A DNA stretch of 64,000 bases, from NCBI GenBank assembly GCA_021186555.1, contig JAJKFL010000005.1:50809635-50873634 (forward strand). The letters run 5' to 3'. A program made the position numbers and the translations under genes. The stretch comes from Reticulitermes speratus. Lineage: Eukaryota; Arthropoda; Insecta; Blattodea; Rhinotermitidae. This document shows positions 50,401 through 57,404 of the stretch, in pieces; the first letter of the stretch is position 1, and each line of letters opens with the position of its first letter. The notes beneath the pieces are model-generated. The model was given only the letters and a program-made list of their open reading frames with translations. It was not told the DNA's origin and did no database searches.

Positions 50401-53400
50401 TTTGCAGGGTGGACACTGTAAGAAACAGAGACTTGTATCACAGTGGATGCTTTGCAGGGTGGACACTGTAAGAAACAGAGACTTGTATCACAGTGGATGC
50501 TTTGCAGGGTGGACACTGTAACAAACAGAGACTTGTATCACAGTGGCTGCTTTGCAGGGTGGACACTGTAACAAACAGAGACTTGTATCACAGTGGATGC
50601 TTTGCAGGGTGGACACTGTAACAAACAGAGACTTGTATCACAGTGGCTGCTTTGCAGGGTGGACACTGTAACAAACAGAGACTTGTATCACAGTGGATGC
50701 TTTGCAGGGTGGACACTGTAACAAACAGAGACTTGTATCACAGTGGATCCTTTGCAGGGTGGACACTGTAACAAACAGAGACTTGTATCACAGTGGATGC
50801 TTTGCAGGGTGGACACTGTAACAAACAGAGACTTGTATCACAGTGGATGCTTTGCAGGGTGGACACTGTAACAAACAGAGACTTGTATCACAGTGGATGC
50901 TTTGCAGGGTGGACACTGTAACAAACAGAGACTTGTATCACAGTGGATGCTTTGCAGGGTGGACACTGTAACAAACAGAGACTTGTATCACAGTGGATGC
51001 TTTGCAGGGTGGACACTGTAACAAACAGAGACTTGTATCACAGTGGATGCTTTGCAGGGTGGACACTGTAACAAACAGAGACTTGTATCACAGTGGATGC
51101 TTTGCAGGGTGGACACTGTAACAAACAGAGACTTGTATCACAGTGGATGCTTTGCAGGGTGGACACTGTAACAAACAGAGACTTGTATCACAGTGGATGC
51201 TTTGCAGGGTGGACACTGTAACAAACAGAGACTTGTATCACAGTGGATGCTTTGCAGGGTGGACACTGTAACAAACAGAGACGTGTATCATAGTGGATGC
51301 TTTGCAGGGTGGACACTGTAACAAACAGAGACTTGTATCACAGTGGATGCTTTGCAGGGTGGACACTGTAACAAACAGAGACTTGTATCACAGTGGATGC
51401 TTTGCAGGGTGGACACTGTAACAAACAGAGACTTGTATCACAGTGGATGCTTTGCAGGATGGACACTGTAACAAACAGAGACGTGTATCACAGTGGATGC
51501 TTTGCAGGGTGGACACTGTAACAAACAGAGACTTGTATCACAGTGGATGCTTTGCAGGGTGGACACTGTAAAAACGGAGACTTGTATCACAGTGGATGCT
51601 TTGCAGGGTGGACACTGTAACAAACACAAACTTGTATCGCAGTGGGTGCTATCGACCTATCGAGTGCCATGTTAATATTCATGACGGCATAATACTTTGT
51701 GCTGGCCCCTTGTATCAATCAACTCATATTACGGCCCCACTCATATTGCTGCCCTACGAAGTCTGAAGTGCTTATTTGCTTGTATAATAAATGTGTCAGG
51801 GGATCATTTGATTCTCGGCAGGGATAAAACATGTCGTTCGTTGTCTAAAGCGTCAAGACCGGGTCTGGGGGCCACCCATCCTCCTGTTCAAATGGGTACC
51901 GGGCTTCTTTCTCGGGGGTTAATCGGCCGGGGCGTGATGTTCACCATTTTCATCTGCCGCCGAGGTTAAGGATGAGTGGAGCTATAATTGTACTTATTCT
52001 ATATGCCTGCATGGTGTGAACAGGGACAAGTTTACCATTTTACCGGAGGCTCTTTCGCCGGGGGTAAAGCGGCTGAGGCGTGAGACTGACGACACCTCCA
52101 TCAGGTGCTGAGGTTGAGGATGAGACAGGCGACAAAGGACTCACTTCAACATGTCACATAGTCGGGACCAGTGGCGGGCTGTTTTGAACACGGTAATGGA
52201 CATTCGAGTTCCGTAAAATGCAGGTAATTACTTGACTATCTGAGCAATGAACTGTCAGCGTCTGAAGGACTCTGGTCTCTGTATGTGGCTCTTATTTGCA
52301 TTCATGATGGGCATTAAATGCTCAGGATAGGGACAGGTGGCGGGCTCTTGTGAGTGCGGTAATGAACCTTCGGGTTCCGTAAAACGCGGGGAATTTCTTG
52401 ACTAGCTGACGACCTGTTAGCTTATCAAGAAGGACTAGGTCCATGGAGTTAGTTAGTTAGTTAGTTAGATGGGCATTAAATAGTAACGTGGTTCATATAA
52501 TACGATATTAAGAATTATGAAATCAGCGAGGTGGGTGGAACATATAGAACGCAGAAATCCGAAATACCTACAACGTAGCAGTCGGCAAACCGGAAGAACC
52601 GACGTGGAAGAAGTAGACATAGGTGGGTGGATAATATTAAATTGTACCTTAAATGTGAGTTTGGACGACAGTGGAGCAGTTGAGGACAGGGTGGATTGTG
52701 TGTACGGTTTCAATTTTAATGCATACGCAGAACATAGGTCGACGTTTAGGTAAGCCCTGTTAGAATACGACTTCACGGATGAACAATTTGCTGCAGTGTA
52801 CATTTCGTCAGTCCACAGTGAAAGTTCTGTTCATAAGCGCTACTTTCAACGTAGCCTCGCACATAATTCTTAATTATGGGATTGTATTACCAACCACTGT
52901 CGACCTCGGTGGACTAGTGGTTAGCGTGCTCGCCACTGGACCCAAGGTTCGCGGGTTCGATCCCGACCGAGGTCGATGGATTTTTAAGGGTGATAAAAAT
53001 CCGTAGCACAACTTCCTTCGGAGGGGAAGTAAAGCCGTCGGTCCCATGTCGTAGATTTACGGCATGTAAAAGAACCTTACGGGCATGAATAGAAATGTTT
53101 CGTAAGCAAAATTCAGCGGCCGTTTCTCACCCAAGTCTCTGATTGACTGCAAGATGGCTCTGGCAGTCATATCAGGATGAGTAGAAATTGTGCAGTGGGC
53201 TGGTCACTCACTACGGAATGCACACCTCCATACCAAGAAACCTCTGAAAGGAAGCCCTATGCTCCGCAAGGAGCGACAGGAAGTAACTATTACCAACCAC
53301 TGCACAGCAGTTCTTTTTTACTCCTACATGTTTCGGCTAACTATCGTAGACATCATCAGGGAGTCACTTTTCACAGAAGTGCGCAGCGTACAGTATGTCA

Positions 53401-54330
53401 ATGAATGGTAATATGTACATTGATTATTTACAGCAGTAGTCACTATATAGTACCAATAAACTTTATATACTTCAAATTATATGTATGATATTAAGATATA
53501 TTATGTTGATACATAAAATACATATAACCTCTGTCTCCAAACATCTGTCTTGCAAATCACTTCTGTTTTGGTAGGTTGGAGACACTTAATATTATACAAT
53601 CAGAGTAAGTTACTAAAATTGATGATTAAAAATTAAATATTAAAACCCACATGAAATTTTGAGAAACTACTGCCAAAATAGAAGTTATTTTCAAGACAGA
53701 TGTTTGGAGACAGAATTTTATATTTTATGTATCAACATAATATATTTTAATGTCATACATATAATTTGAAGTATATAAAATTTATTGGTACTATATAGCG
53801 ACTACTGCTGTAAATAATTAATGCACATATTACCATTCATACGCTGAGCACGTCTGTGAAAAGTGACGCCCTGATGATGGCTACGTTCGTTAGCCGAAAC
53901 ATGTAGGAGTAAAAAAGAATTGTTGTGCAGCGGTTGGTAATGAAATCTCACATGTAAAGCAACTTCGCGGAATGTCTAACATTAAGTATATAATTGTTAT
54001 CCCCTAATATCGATAAGTCCAACCAATGTTACTTACCCAATGCGCAGAGAAATATATTCCTTTGACTAGACCGTCCAAATCTGAATACCGAACTTTGCTC
54101 TCAGGTGCCGACAACTTTGAGACGGCTGCCCGTTTTCCGCCAGGGAGGTACGGTCCGGCTTCTTTTAGTACGTCTATGAGGGCGCGCGGTGTCCAGGGAA
54201 ACAGGGCGCCAGTAGGGTCCTCGCTCAGTCTGTCACAACCGTTACTTGTGATGAGTCGCCCCGTAGAACCCTCCAGAAGCACCAAAGTCGGCGCCCCAAT
54301 TTGCGCCCTGTAACGACGACTCAGTCTTAC
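20347..54330 (-). CDS. Nxn: Nucleoredoxin (thioredoxin-fold oxidoreductase), C-terminal six exons
   Basis: Nucleoredoxin is a thioredoxin-family protein; in vertebrates it binds Dishevelled and tunes Wnt signalling in a redox-dependent way. Exons in transcript order (- strand): 54330-54037, 50066-49966, 27835-27640, 25920-25830, 21275-21148, 20577-20347. All junctions are GT-AG with matching phases; together 1041 nt, 346 residues plus stop. Human NXN is 435 residues, so roughly 90 N-terminal residues are missing. Landmarks: [19 protein letters not shown] and [20 protein letters not shown] (exon 1 here), YFSAHW joined across the intron to [18 protein letters not shown] (active site), [60 protein letters not shown], then the acidic C-terminal domain with [19 protein letters not shown]. 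No internal stop was found. Introns reach 22 kb. Confidence 0.95.
21276..24115. other. Nxn intron, nothing firmly recognised
   Basis: Low-copy looking intron sequence with short worn open frames only. No inverted ends, SINE heads or RNA genes could be supported. Confidence 0.3.
24150..25240. repeat. Satellite array, about 82-bp dimer of two 41-bp monomers
   Basis: Two alternating monomers share GGCCCTAGGGACT; one continues with GGATTATTTGTGCCGATTTA, the other with AGATTATTTGTGCYGCTCGA. Spacing between like monomers is 82 bases. About 13 dimers. The palindrome CCCTAGGG recurs about every 41 bases. The segment 24820-24960 is rich in small deletions. Confidence 0.9.
26040..26562 (+). repeat. 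Dispersed repeat R1
   Basis: A block of about 520 bp ending in GTGACGAAGCTAATAGTCGC and CCTAAAAA. A reverse-strand copy with the same boundaries lies at about 31708-32243, where it interrupts another repeat. No coding potential or inverted ends seen; class unknown. Confidence 0.7.
27378..27434. repeat. (AAT)n microsatellite
   Basis: About 18 AAT units in the Nxn intron next to the 27640 exon. Confidence 0.95.
27473..27530. repeat. (CA)n(TA)n(TG)n microsatellite
   Basis: A compound run of CA, then TA, then TG units; the CA and TG parts are complementary, so the tract can fold. Confidence 0.9.
28105..28390 (+). pseudogene. LINE 3' coding fragment
   Basis: The + strand encodes [20 protein letters not shown] and a basic [18 protein letters not shown] stretch. 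In another frame it continues with matches to a common insect LINE C-terminus ([25 protein letters not shown]). One frameshift near 28280. It ends in a GAATGAATGAA tail. Only this extreme 3' end is present. Confidence 0.75.
29013..29265 (+). mobile_element. tRNA-derived SINE, family C
   Basis: tRNA-like head with GGTTTAAGGCGTGGGTC and box B GGTTCGAATCCCGCC, then a body with GGTAGAGGTCTCTGCGACGG and GAGGAGTCCTACCGAGTGTG, and a pyrimidine/purine-rich end. Copies at 29868 (-), 30988 (+, partial), 42609 (-) and 63005 (+). Confidence 0.88.
29481..29523 (+). ncRNA. Minimal hammerhead ribozyme candidate, best example
   Basis: Helix I GCCC (29481-29484) pairs with GGGC (29520-29523). Core CTGATGA is at 29485-29491, one unpaired T at 29492, helix II GGTCAC (29493-29498) with GTGACC (29502-29507), GAAA at 29508-29511, helix III C29512-G29517 around ATAT, cleavage triplet GTA at 29517-29519. 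Every invariant core base is present. The tail with TTAAATAAA and GTGCAGTTGTTGGTTGATG follows within 50 bases. Confidence 0.8.
29868..30129 (-). mobile_element. SINE family C, full length
   Basis: Reverse-strand copy flanked by ATGGTATTCTT (29857-29867 and 30130-30140). The T run at its left is the A tail in element orientation. Confidence 0.92.
30835..30873 (-). ncRNA. Hammerhead ribozyme candidate with short helix I
   Basis: On the - strand: CTGACGA, one spacer base, helix II GATC-CTAG-GATC, GAAA, CACGTG, UA, GGGG. Helix I is only about 2 bp. The downstream tail (to about 30770) has GTGCATCAGTTGGTC and closely resembles the arm of FB-1. Confidence 0.65.
30988..31155 (+). mobile_element. 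SINE family C, 5'-truncated
   Basis: Begins inside the tRNA-like head at GCTTGCTGGGATTG and keeps box B and the GGTAGAGGTCTCTGCGACGG body. Confidence 0.8.
31300..31585. mobile_element. hAT-like non-autonomous element, worn
   Basis: Left end with CATTGGCTCCCAACGTGTGG and right end with CTTTGAACTGCTGCTCC resemble hAT-type inverted ends (as at 6238) but have drifted. A target duplication could not be fixed. Confidence 0.4.
31610..32345. repeat. Dispersed repeat R2 split by an R1 insertion
   Basis: The left part (31610-31705, GGTTACTGTACGTAC and TTACGTTCTGGCCACAG) and right part (32246-32345, GATCTAAGCACAAACAGCGG to TTTACTGCGCGGTACG) are contiguous in the R2 copies at 57340-57530 and 58110-58310. 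Between them lies the reverse-strand R1 copy. R1 therefore inserted into R2. Confidence 0.75.
32593..32979 (-). mobile_element. Deleted mariner-type element, 26-bp inverted ends
   Basis: Ends CAGGGTTATTCAAAATGATT and complement, flanked by TA (32591-32592 and 32980-32981). The - strand (32898 to 32713) encodes a transposase C-terminus with [15 protein letters not shown] and [19 protein letters not shown]. The N-terminal two thirds are gone. The 41850 element carries the same protein remnant. Confidence 0.85.
33920..34110 (+). mobile_element. SINE family E, 3' part
   Basis: Shares CAGACCGGCTCTGGGCCCC, CAATGGGTACCAGGGGCTCT and the tail CATGGCTTGGACAGGGAC with family E. Its tail runs without a break into the 43-bp array. 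Confidence 0.8.
34093..35915. repeat. 43-bp minisatellite, about 42 units
   Basis: The unit is GGGACATTTCTACCTTTAGC followed by TTTATTTAGCCTCGCCATCT and GCA. Variants (GACAGTT, CTCACC, CTGTAGC) are clustered in blocks, suggesting several rounds of local spread. The array starts inside a SINE tail. Confidence 0.95.
36392..36433. repeat. 42-bp hairpin
   Basis: ACTGTCACAAAGACACAC and its perfect complement are separated by six bases. Confidence 0.85.
36643..36767. mobile_element. Short inverted-end repeat (TTTTATCTGACA family)
   Basis: Ends TATTTTATGTGACAACT and AATTGTCAGATAAAATGA are inverted. A second copy lies at 46414-46532 and a right end at about 54685-54705. About 120 bp, non-coding: a MITE-like family. 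Confidence 0.6.
37243..37675 (-). mobile_element. SINE family A, full length
   Basis: Reverse-strand copy with an (ATA)n tail at its left. Flanked by GTTTATGTATATA (37230-37242 and 37676-37688). Confidence 0.93.
38185..38460 (-). mobile_element. SINE family B
   Basis: Reverse-strand copy from AAAGGTAAAGCAATCCCATT to the box B GGAATCGAACCCGCGAC. The head's first bases are lost. Confidence 0.85.
39062..39250 (+). mobile_element. SINE family E-like, worn
   Basis: Head GGGGGATAGCTCAGTCAAC and body TGGGCCCACCCAGCCCCTGC resemble family E; box B is degenerate. Confidence 0.55.
39284..39352. repeat. Solo fold-back tail hairpin
   Basis: AAGTCTAAATCAACCAACAA is inverted against GTTGGTTGATTTAGACTT, and the right arm continues to AAAATGCACGGTAC. 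This is the tail module of the fold-back family without a ribozyme. Confidence 0.7.
39459..39735 (-). mobile_element. SINE family B
   Basis: Reverse-strand copy with GGTAAAGTAACCCCATTACA at the tail end and box B GGAATCGAACCCGC at the head end. Confidence 0.85.
40583..40948. mobile_element. Fold-back element FB-3
   Basis: Clean example: a 366-bp unit between two copies of the 16-bp direct repeat ATAAATTACACATTTC (40567-40582 and 40949-40964). Two inverted arms of about 120 bp each hold a hammerhead unit pointing outward: worn on the left (40659-40705, - strand; changes in CTGANGA and in the cleavage triplet) and intact on the right. Beyond the arms the right end adds AAAAATGCACGGTGAACTT. No coding capacity. 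Confidence 0.9.
40801..40842 (+). ncRNA. Minimal hammerhead ribozyme candidate
   Basis: CCC/GGG helix I, core CTGAAGA (40805-40811), spacer T, helix II GGCTT/AAGCC (40813-40817 with 40823-40827), GAAA (40828-40831), C-ATAT-G helix III, triplet GTA ending at 40839. Confidence 0.75.
41850..42252 (-). mobile_element. Deleted mariner-type element, 403 bp
   Basis: Ends CAGGGCATACACAAAAGAAT and complement, with TA on both sides (41848-41849 and 42253-42254). The - strand has a transposase remnant LDYRVDVC-like ([19 protein letters not shown]). A second inverted repeat inside (near 41905-41965 and 42110-42180) makes it a nested palindrome. Confidence 0.88.
42609..42868 (-). mobile_element. SINE family C
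   Basis: Reverse-strand copy, T-rich at left. Flanked by similar CTCTGTGACAT and CTCTCTGACAT, probably a worn target duplication. Confidence 0.87.
43030..43306 (-). mobile_element. tRNA-derived SINE, family D
   Basis: Reverse-strand copy. In element orientation: GCCATGGCTCAGGCGGTTAG head, box B GGTTCAATCCGGG, then GGATTTGTGGTGGACAAAGT and CCTTAAGGCTGCGGTGCG tail. Confidence 0.9.
44225..44390 (+). mobile_element. LINE 3' end fragment
   Basis: GGTGGCGGGCGCTTGTGAAC, ACGGCAATGAACC and TTCTCAAGAAGGACTCTGCT recur at 52150-52470 and 63590-63690 in the same order, following coding remnants. It is the 3' end of a LINE whose tail has GTTAG units. Confidence 0.65.
44385..45660. repeat. 55-bp minisatellite with degraded middle
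   Basis: Unit: GTTACACTGGAGTTAGTTAT, TGGGTAATGTCATGAGGGCT, GGTACTTTTCTCAAT. The period is 55. Flawless units occur at 44431-44600 and 45260-45470. Between them, 44640-45240 is a second, indel-rich copy of the flank 43790-44390 mixed with unit pieces. Confidence 0.9.
46024..46337 (-). mobile_element. SINE family B, full length
   Basis: Reverse-strand copy from the GGTAAAGCAATCCCGTTACA tail to the GGTGGCGCAGTTGG head. Flanked by CAAAGAAGTAGCA and CAAAGAAATTGCA (imperfect duplication). Confidence 0.9.
46414..46532. mobile_element. Short inverted-end repeat (TTTTATCTGACA family)
   Basis: Left end GTTTTATCTGACAACTGTCG, right end GCCAGATAAAATAATGA. Same family as 36643. Confidence 0.6.
46621..46913. 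mobile_element. MITE, 293 bp, TA target site
   Basis: Perfect inverted ends of about 22 bp starting CAGGTAGGTCCCGTTTTACG, flanked by TA (46619-46620 and 46914-46915). An internal GGTTAGGTTCCAGCAAAA unit is duplicated. Non-coding. Confidence 0.88.
47434..47463. repeat. Poly-T run of 30
   Basis: Uninterrupted T run; possibly a poly-A tail of a - strand retrocopy, but no source was recognised beside it. Confidence 0.8.
47655..47925 (+). mobile_element. SINE family D
   Basis: Head worn; box B GGTTCGATCCCAGGTC, body GATTTGTGGTGGACAAAGTG and tail CCTTAAGGCTGTGGTGCG present. Confidence 0.87.
48065..48325 (-). mobile_element. SINE family D, alternative tail
   Basis: The head and body match family D in reverse, but the tail (48065-48160) is a different module with CAGAAGGACAAACGG-like sequence, shared with 59095-59185. 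Family D thus has two tail types. Confidence 0.75.
48552..48595 (+). ncRNA. Hammerhead ribozyme candidate, weak helix I
   Basis: Core CTGATGA (48552-48558), spacer A, helix II GGAAG/CTTCC (48560-48564 with 48574-48578), GAAA (48579-48582), C-GTT-G, triplet GTT. Helix I is A/T only. Confidence 0.6.
49540..49690 (-). mobile_element. SINE family D, 5' part
   Basis: Reverse-strand head and body (CACTTTGTCTACCAAATTTT and ACCTGTCCCATTG), truncated at the tail. Confidence 0.75.
49966..50066 (-). CDS. Nxn: Nxn active-site exon (CPPC)
   Basis: This exon begins directly with the codons for CPPC after a TTTGTTACAG acceptor. The preceding exon ends with HW, giving the thioredoxin-type WCPPC active site. 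It continues [18 protein letters not shown] and ends VSSDR in phase 2. Its first 19 bases and the intron end before it are the seed of the adjacent 50-bp array. Confidence 0.95.
50048..51640. repeat. 50-bp minisatellite repeating the Nxn splice acceptor and CPPC codons
   Basis: About 32 tandem units. In Nxn orientation (- strand) each is TGTCCACCCTGCAAAGCAT, CCACTGTGATACAAGTCTC, TGTTTGTTACAG. The first 19 bases equal the start of the active-site exon and the last bases equal its splice acceptor. The last unit at the low-coordinate end is the true exon start. Units are almost identical; rare variants include GGCTGC and GAAACAG. Confidence 0.95.
51848..52045 (+). mobile_element. SINE family E, 3' part
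   Basis: Contains CAAATGGGTACCGGGCTTCT, CGGCCGGGGCGTGATGTTCA and ATGAGTGGAGCTATA in family order; head missing. Confidence 0.75.
52135..52470 (+). mobile_element. Two adjacent LINE 3' end fragments
   Basis: Two copies (about 52150-52290 and 52320-52470) of the module GTGGCGGGCT, GGTAATGAAC/GGACATTC, TTCCGTAAAA and CTTGACTA. The second ends in (GTTA)n at 52445-52468, the probable LINE tail. Confidence 0.6.
52510..52650 (+). pseudogene. LINE C-terminal coding remnant
   Basis: The + strand reads [14 protein letters not shown] then frame-shifted traces of a GKPEGRRPLGRPRRRWVDNI-like motif, the usual C-terminus of many insect LINEs. Confidence 0.55.
52900..53287 (+). mobile_element. SINE family A inside FB-4
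   Basis: Flanked by TATTACCAACCACTG (52885-52899 and 53288-53302); that repeat is itself fold-back arm sequence, so the SINE landed in FB-4. Head intact, 3' half diverged, no (TTA)n tail. Confidence 0.9.
53320..53364 (-). ncRNA. Minimal hammerhead ribozyme candidate, 5-bp helix I
   Basis: On the - strand: ACTCC pairs with GGAGT (helix I), core CTGATGA (53553-free; plus-strand 53353-53359), helix II with one mismatch, GAAA, palindromic CATG, triplet GTA. Helix I is the best in the window. Confidence 0.72.
53866..53910 (+). ncRNA. Minimal hammerhead ribozyme candidate
   Basis: Core CTGATGA (53871-53877), spacer T, helix II GGCTA/TAGCC, GAAA, CATG, triplet GTA (53903-53905). Helix I is only 2 bp here because its 5' strand has drifted. 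Partner of the - strand copy at 53320. Confidence 0.7.
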
Positions 54331-55121
54331 CTGTAAAATAAGAATTACTTTTAAACCTATAGGTCTCTGTTTTATGCGATAAATCTTAACACTTCAGTGG
54401 TTACTATACGTACCACCCGGCGTAACATCAACTCGCATCACTTCACTCAGACCGTTTCGCGAGACGGCACGTAACGCAGCGTTTACCGCTATTCCAATTT
54501 GCCGTGAGCCGGGGTCCACTCGTTTTGAGTTCAATGTGCTGTAGATAATATGACGTTTGTACTCGCTGTACTGAAGATTCCGGAAATGTTTTCATTGCGC
54601 TCGCGGACAAGCGTCACATCTAACAAACACGTAGTCCATTGCGCACCGAAGTTTTTGTAAGTGAGCCGACGGGAAGTGACTAGCGGCAGTTGTCAGATAA
54701 AATAATGTGTCTTCTAGAATGGGCTGTTCAGGAAGTTGCGTTTCGGGAGGAGCCCACTTCGAGTATTGACCGAGAAACAGACTATCCTAACTGAAAGATT
54801 TCGACGTTTTCCCTATTCCGAATCTTGTCCAAGTAGGACGAAAAACGTACGAAATACTGGGAAAATTGAATTGACGTCTTAGGTAAAGTACGGCTTTCAC
54901 TGGACCAATATTCACGAAACTCATAATTACTCAACGGTATTACAGATAGACTCACTGTACCGAATTTCACGTAAATCAGTCACGAAATATGGGCTTTATG
55001 GGTAGCAATTCTTTTACGCTTTGAATTCCTTTCAACACACCACGCGTTCCTTTTGTAGTTTTGCTACTGAAACTGTCACGTATATTAAACTGTCTGAAAA
55101 TACAAAGTTTAGCGCTTTACA

Positions 55122-55405
55122 GGAGCCGGGATAGCGCAGTCGGTATAGCCACTAGCTACGGGCTGGACGGTGCGGGGTTCGAATCCCGGCCCAAGCACGA
55201 GATTTTCTCTTCTCCAAGACCATCCAGACCGGCTCTTGGGCCCACATAGCCTCTTATTTAATGGTTACCGGGGTTATTTCCCGTGGTAAAGTGGCCGGGG
55301 CGTGATGTTCACTCCTAGGTTAAAAATGAGTGGAGTTATACTTCTTCTCCCCCCTGTATCCCTTGAGGGCATGGACAGGGTACAGCTTTTTACTGTACCT
55401 TTTTT
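55122..55405 (+). mobile_element. tRNA-derived SINE, family E, best copy
   Basis: Head GCCGGGATAGCGCAGTCGGT (box A) and GGGGTTCGAATCCCGGCCC (box B), body CCAGACCGGCTCTTGGGCCC and GTGGCCGGGGCGTGATGTTC, tail GGGCATGGACAGGGTACAGC. Source family for the 43-bp array. Confidence 0.88.
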
Positions 55406-55749
55406 TAACGCTGTATGTACATACGTATCTGGATTTATTTTGCAACGTTTTCCTCGTGCAGCGAATGTCGAGAGGCACGCCGAACCGGCTGCCTGGTTGT
55501 GCCCCACTGTGTTAGCAGTTCGTGCAAGTTGCCTTTCGTGGGATTAAAGCAGGAAGGCAGCTAGCCGTTAGTTTAACGGTATCAGATTGTTACGAGGTGA
55601 CAGTGAACACAGCCAGTCAGTCTTGTTAACTCAACTGCACGTTAATTCGTGTTTGTAATGACTTAAGCCACTCTTTGGTAAAAAAATAAAGCGTTTTAGG
55701 AAGTTGAAGTCTTCTGGAATGTTCCACTGTGTCAACGTTCTTCTTGGAC

Positions 55750-55800
55750 AGCTGAACGCTGAAGATGGAGGAACCACGTTGCTTCGAAACCTCGGTAATT
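55750..55800 (+). ncRNA. Hammerhead-like motif, type B, core complete
   Basis: CTGAAGA, helix II GGAGGAA with TTGCTTC (one mismatch), GAAA, C-CTCG-G, triplet GTA. All core boxes are present, but a helix I could not be drawn convincingly. Confidence 0.45.
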
Positions 55801-55914
55801 ACGAGGCTCGGTGAGGAAAAAAAAAAAGTTTACATGGCGTGGGATTTTATAACTAAGAAACCTACCCCGATTTCCAGTATATCAAGGGAATTCTTCGCCG
55901 AGCGATTATCATCT

Positions 55915-56510
55915 GGTTGATAACAAAAGGTACTGGCTGATAACAAAGGGTACTGGTTGATAACAAAGGGTACTGGCTGATAACAAAGGGTACTGTCTGA
56001 TAACAAAGGATACTGTCTGATAACAAAGGGTACTGGCTGATAACAAAGGGTACTGGCTGATAACAAAGGGTACTGGCTGATAACAAAGGCTACTGGCTGA
56101 TAACAAAGGGTACTGGCTGATAACAAAGGGTACTGTCTGATAACAAAGGGTATTGGTTGATAAAGGATACTGGCTGATAACAAAGGGTACTGGATGATAA
56201 CAAAGGGTACTGACTGATAACAAAGGGTACTGGCTGATAACAAAGGGTACTGGCTGATAACAAAGGTACTGGCTGATAACAAATGGTACTGGCTGATAAC
56301 AAAGGGTACTGGCTGATAACAAAGGGTACTGGCTGATAACAAAGGGTACTGGCTGATAACAAAGGGTACTGGCTGATAACAAAGGGTACTGGCTGATAAC
56401 AAATGGTACTGGCTGATAACAAATGGTACTGGCTGATAACAAAGGGTACTGGCTGATAACAAAGGGTACTGGCTGATAACAAAGGGTACTGGCTGATAAC
56501 AAAGGACAGA
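55915..56510. repeat. 21-bp minisatellite, about 28 units
   Basis: Unit GATAACAAAGGGTACTGGCTG. Because 21 is divisible by three and the unit has no stop on the - strand, all three - frames stay open (up to 270 codons). Some units have lost 1-5 bases. Confidence 0.95.
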
Positions 56511-57404
56511 AATAAGCTTGTCCCGTAATATGATGAATGCCTCTGTCGTGACGGATACTGTTTGGAGAACTAGTGGGGACGGCAGTACAGTTAAATCTAG
56601 GCCCAGCTTGTTAGCATTCAAAATAAGTAACTCAGTATGCATGCATTGCCAACATATTTTTTGACCGACCCTAATATTTAGCGGTCTACAGGGTGTGACA
56701 TTCTAAAAAAGAAACTTCAATCTACATCGATACTGATGTGAGAACCTCAAGCCTTGCAGTTTTGAAGAGGTTTTTGGTGTTACTGAAGTTTTTGGTGCAT
56801 TCACAAACGGAAGACAAAGGAAGTATGCGCTGCATTTTGCATAGGCATGGTAAAGACTTGGCCTTTAAGGTATTTGTGGGCAGACAGAAGGTGGTATGAC
56901 TGTCCAAGGTGCTGTCAATTAACATTGACATGTGCTGTGTGAGTCTCAGAGAAGCTAAGTTCAAGGGGAGTATGTGGCAACGTATGAACTCCGTATTTTT
57001 TTTTTATTTCTGTACGATGCACTGTCACTCATCCGCCTTCCTGTTTGAATCCCACAATAGCTATAGTTGGGAAGATAGTCCATTGTAATAACATCACACT
57101 TGGAGCCAGGCCCCTGCCATTGTGTGTGCTCATGATCCGGAACTGGACGTGTCTGACCGCTGAGCGCGTGTAATCAATATCACGAGCGTGATCGTGATGT
57201 TCTGACTTAACCACGATCCGTGTGCACTTCACCTCCACATTTCCACTCATTTCTGAACTACGAGTATAATTTCGAAACCTTCCATCTGTACAAAGAATAT
57301 AGATTTCAATTCATACTCCTGCTTTTGTATTTAAGCTTTTAAAGCCTAGTGGTTACTCTGCGTACCACCACGTTTAACATTCACAAATTCCACGTTCTGC
57401 CCAC

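Larger units (their letters stand above)
52880..53950. mobile_element. Fold-back element FB-4, split by a SINE
   Basis: Inverted arms of about 310 bp meet near 53610; the outermost matches are TATTACCAACC on the left and GGTTGGTAAT on the right. Each arm carries a hammerhead unit pointing outward. Family A SINE 52900-53287 sits in the outer left arm. The element's own target duplication was not found. Non-coding. Confidence 0.8.

Noticed and set aside
50048-51640. Possible CRISPR array (regular 50-bp repeats)
   Set aside because: There are no unique spacers; units are directly abutting, and the genome is eukaryotic.
55830-56642. 270-codon open frame on the - strand
   Set aside because: It is an artefact of a 21-bp tandem repeat without stops; all three frames are open and no domain is recognisable.
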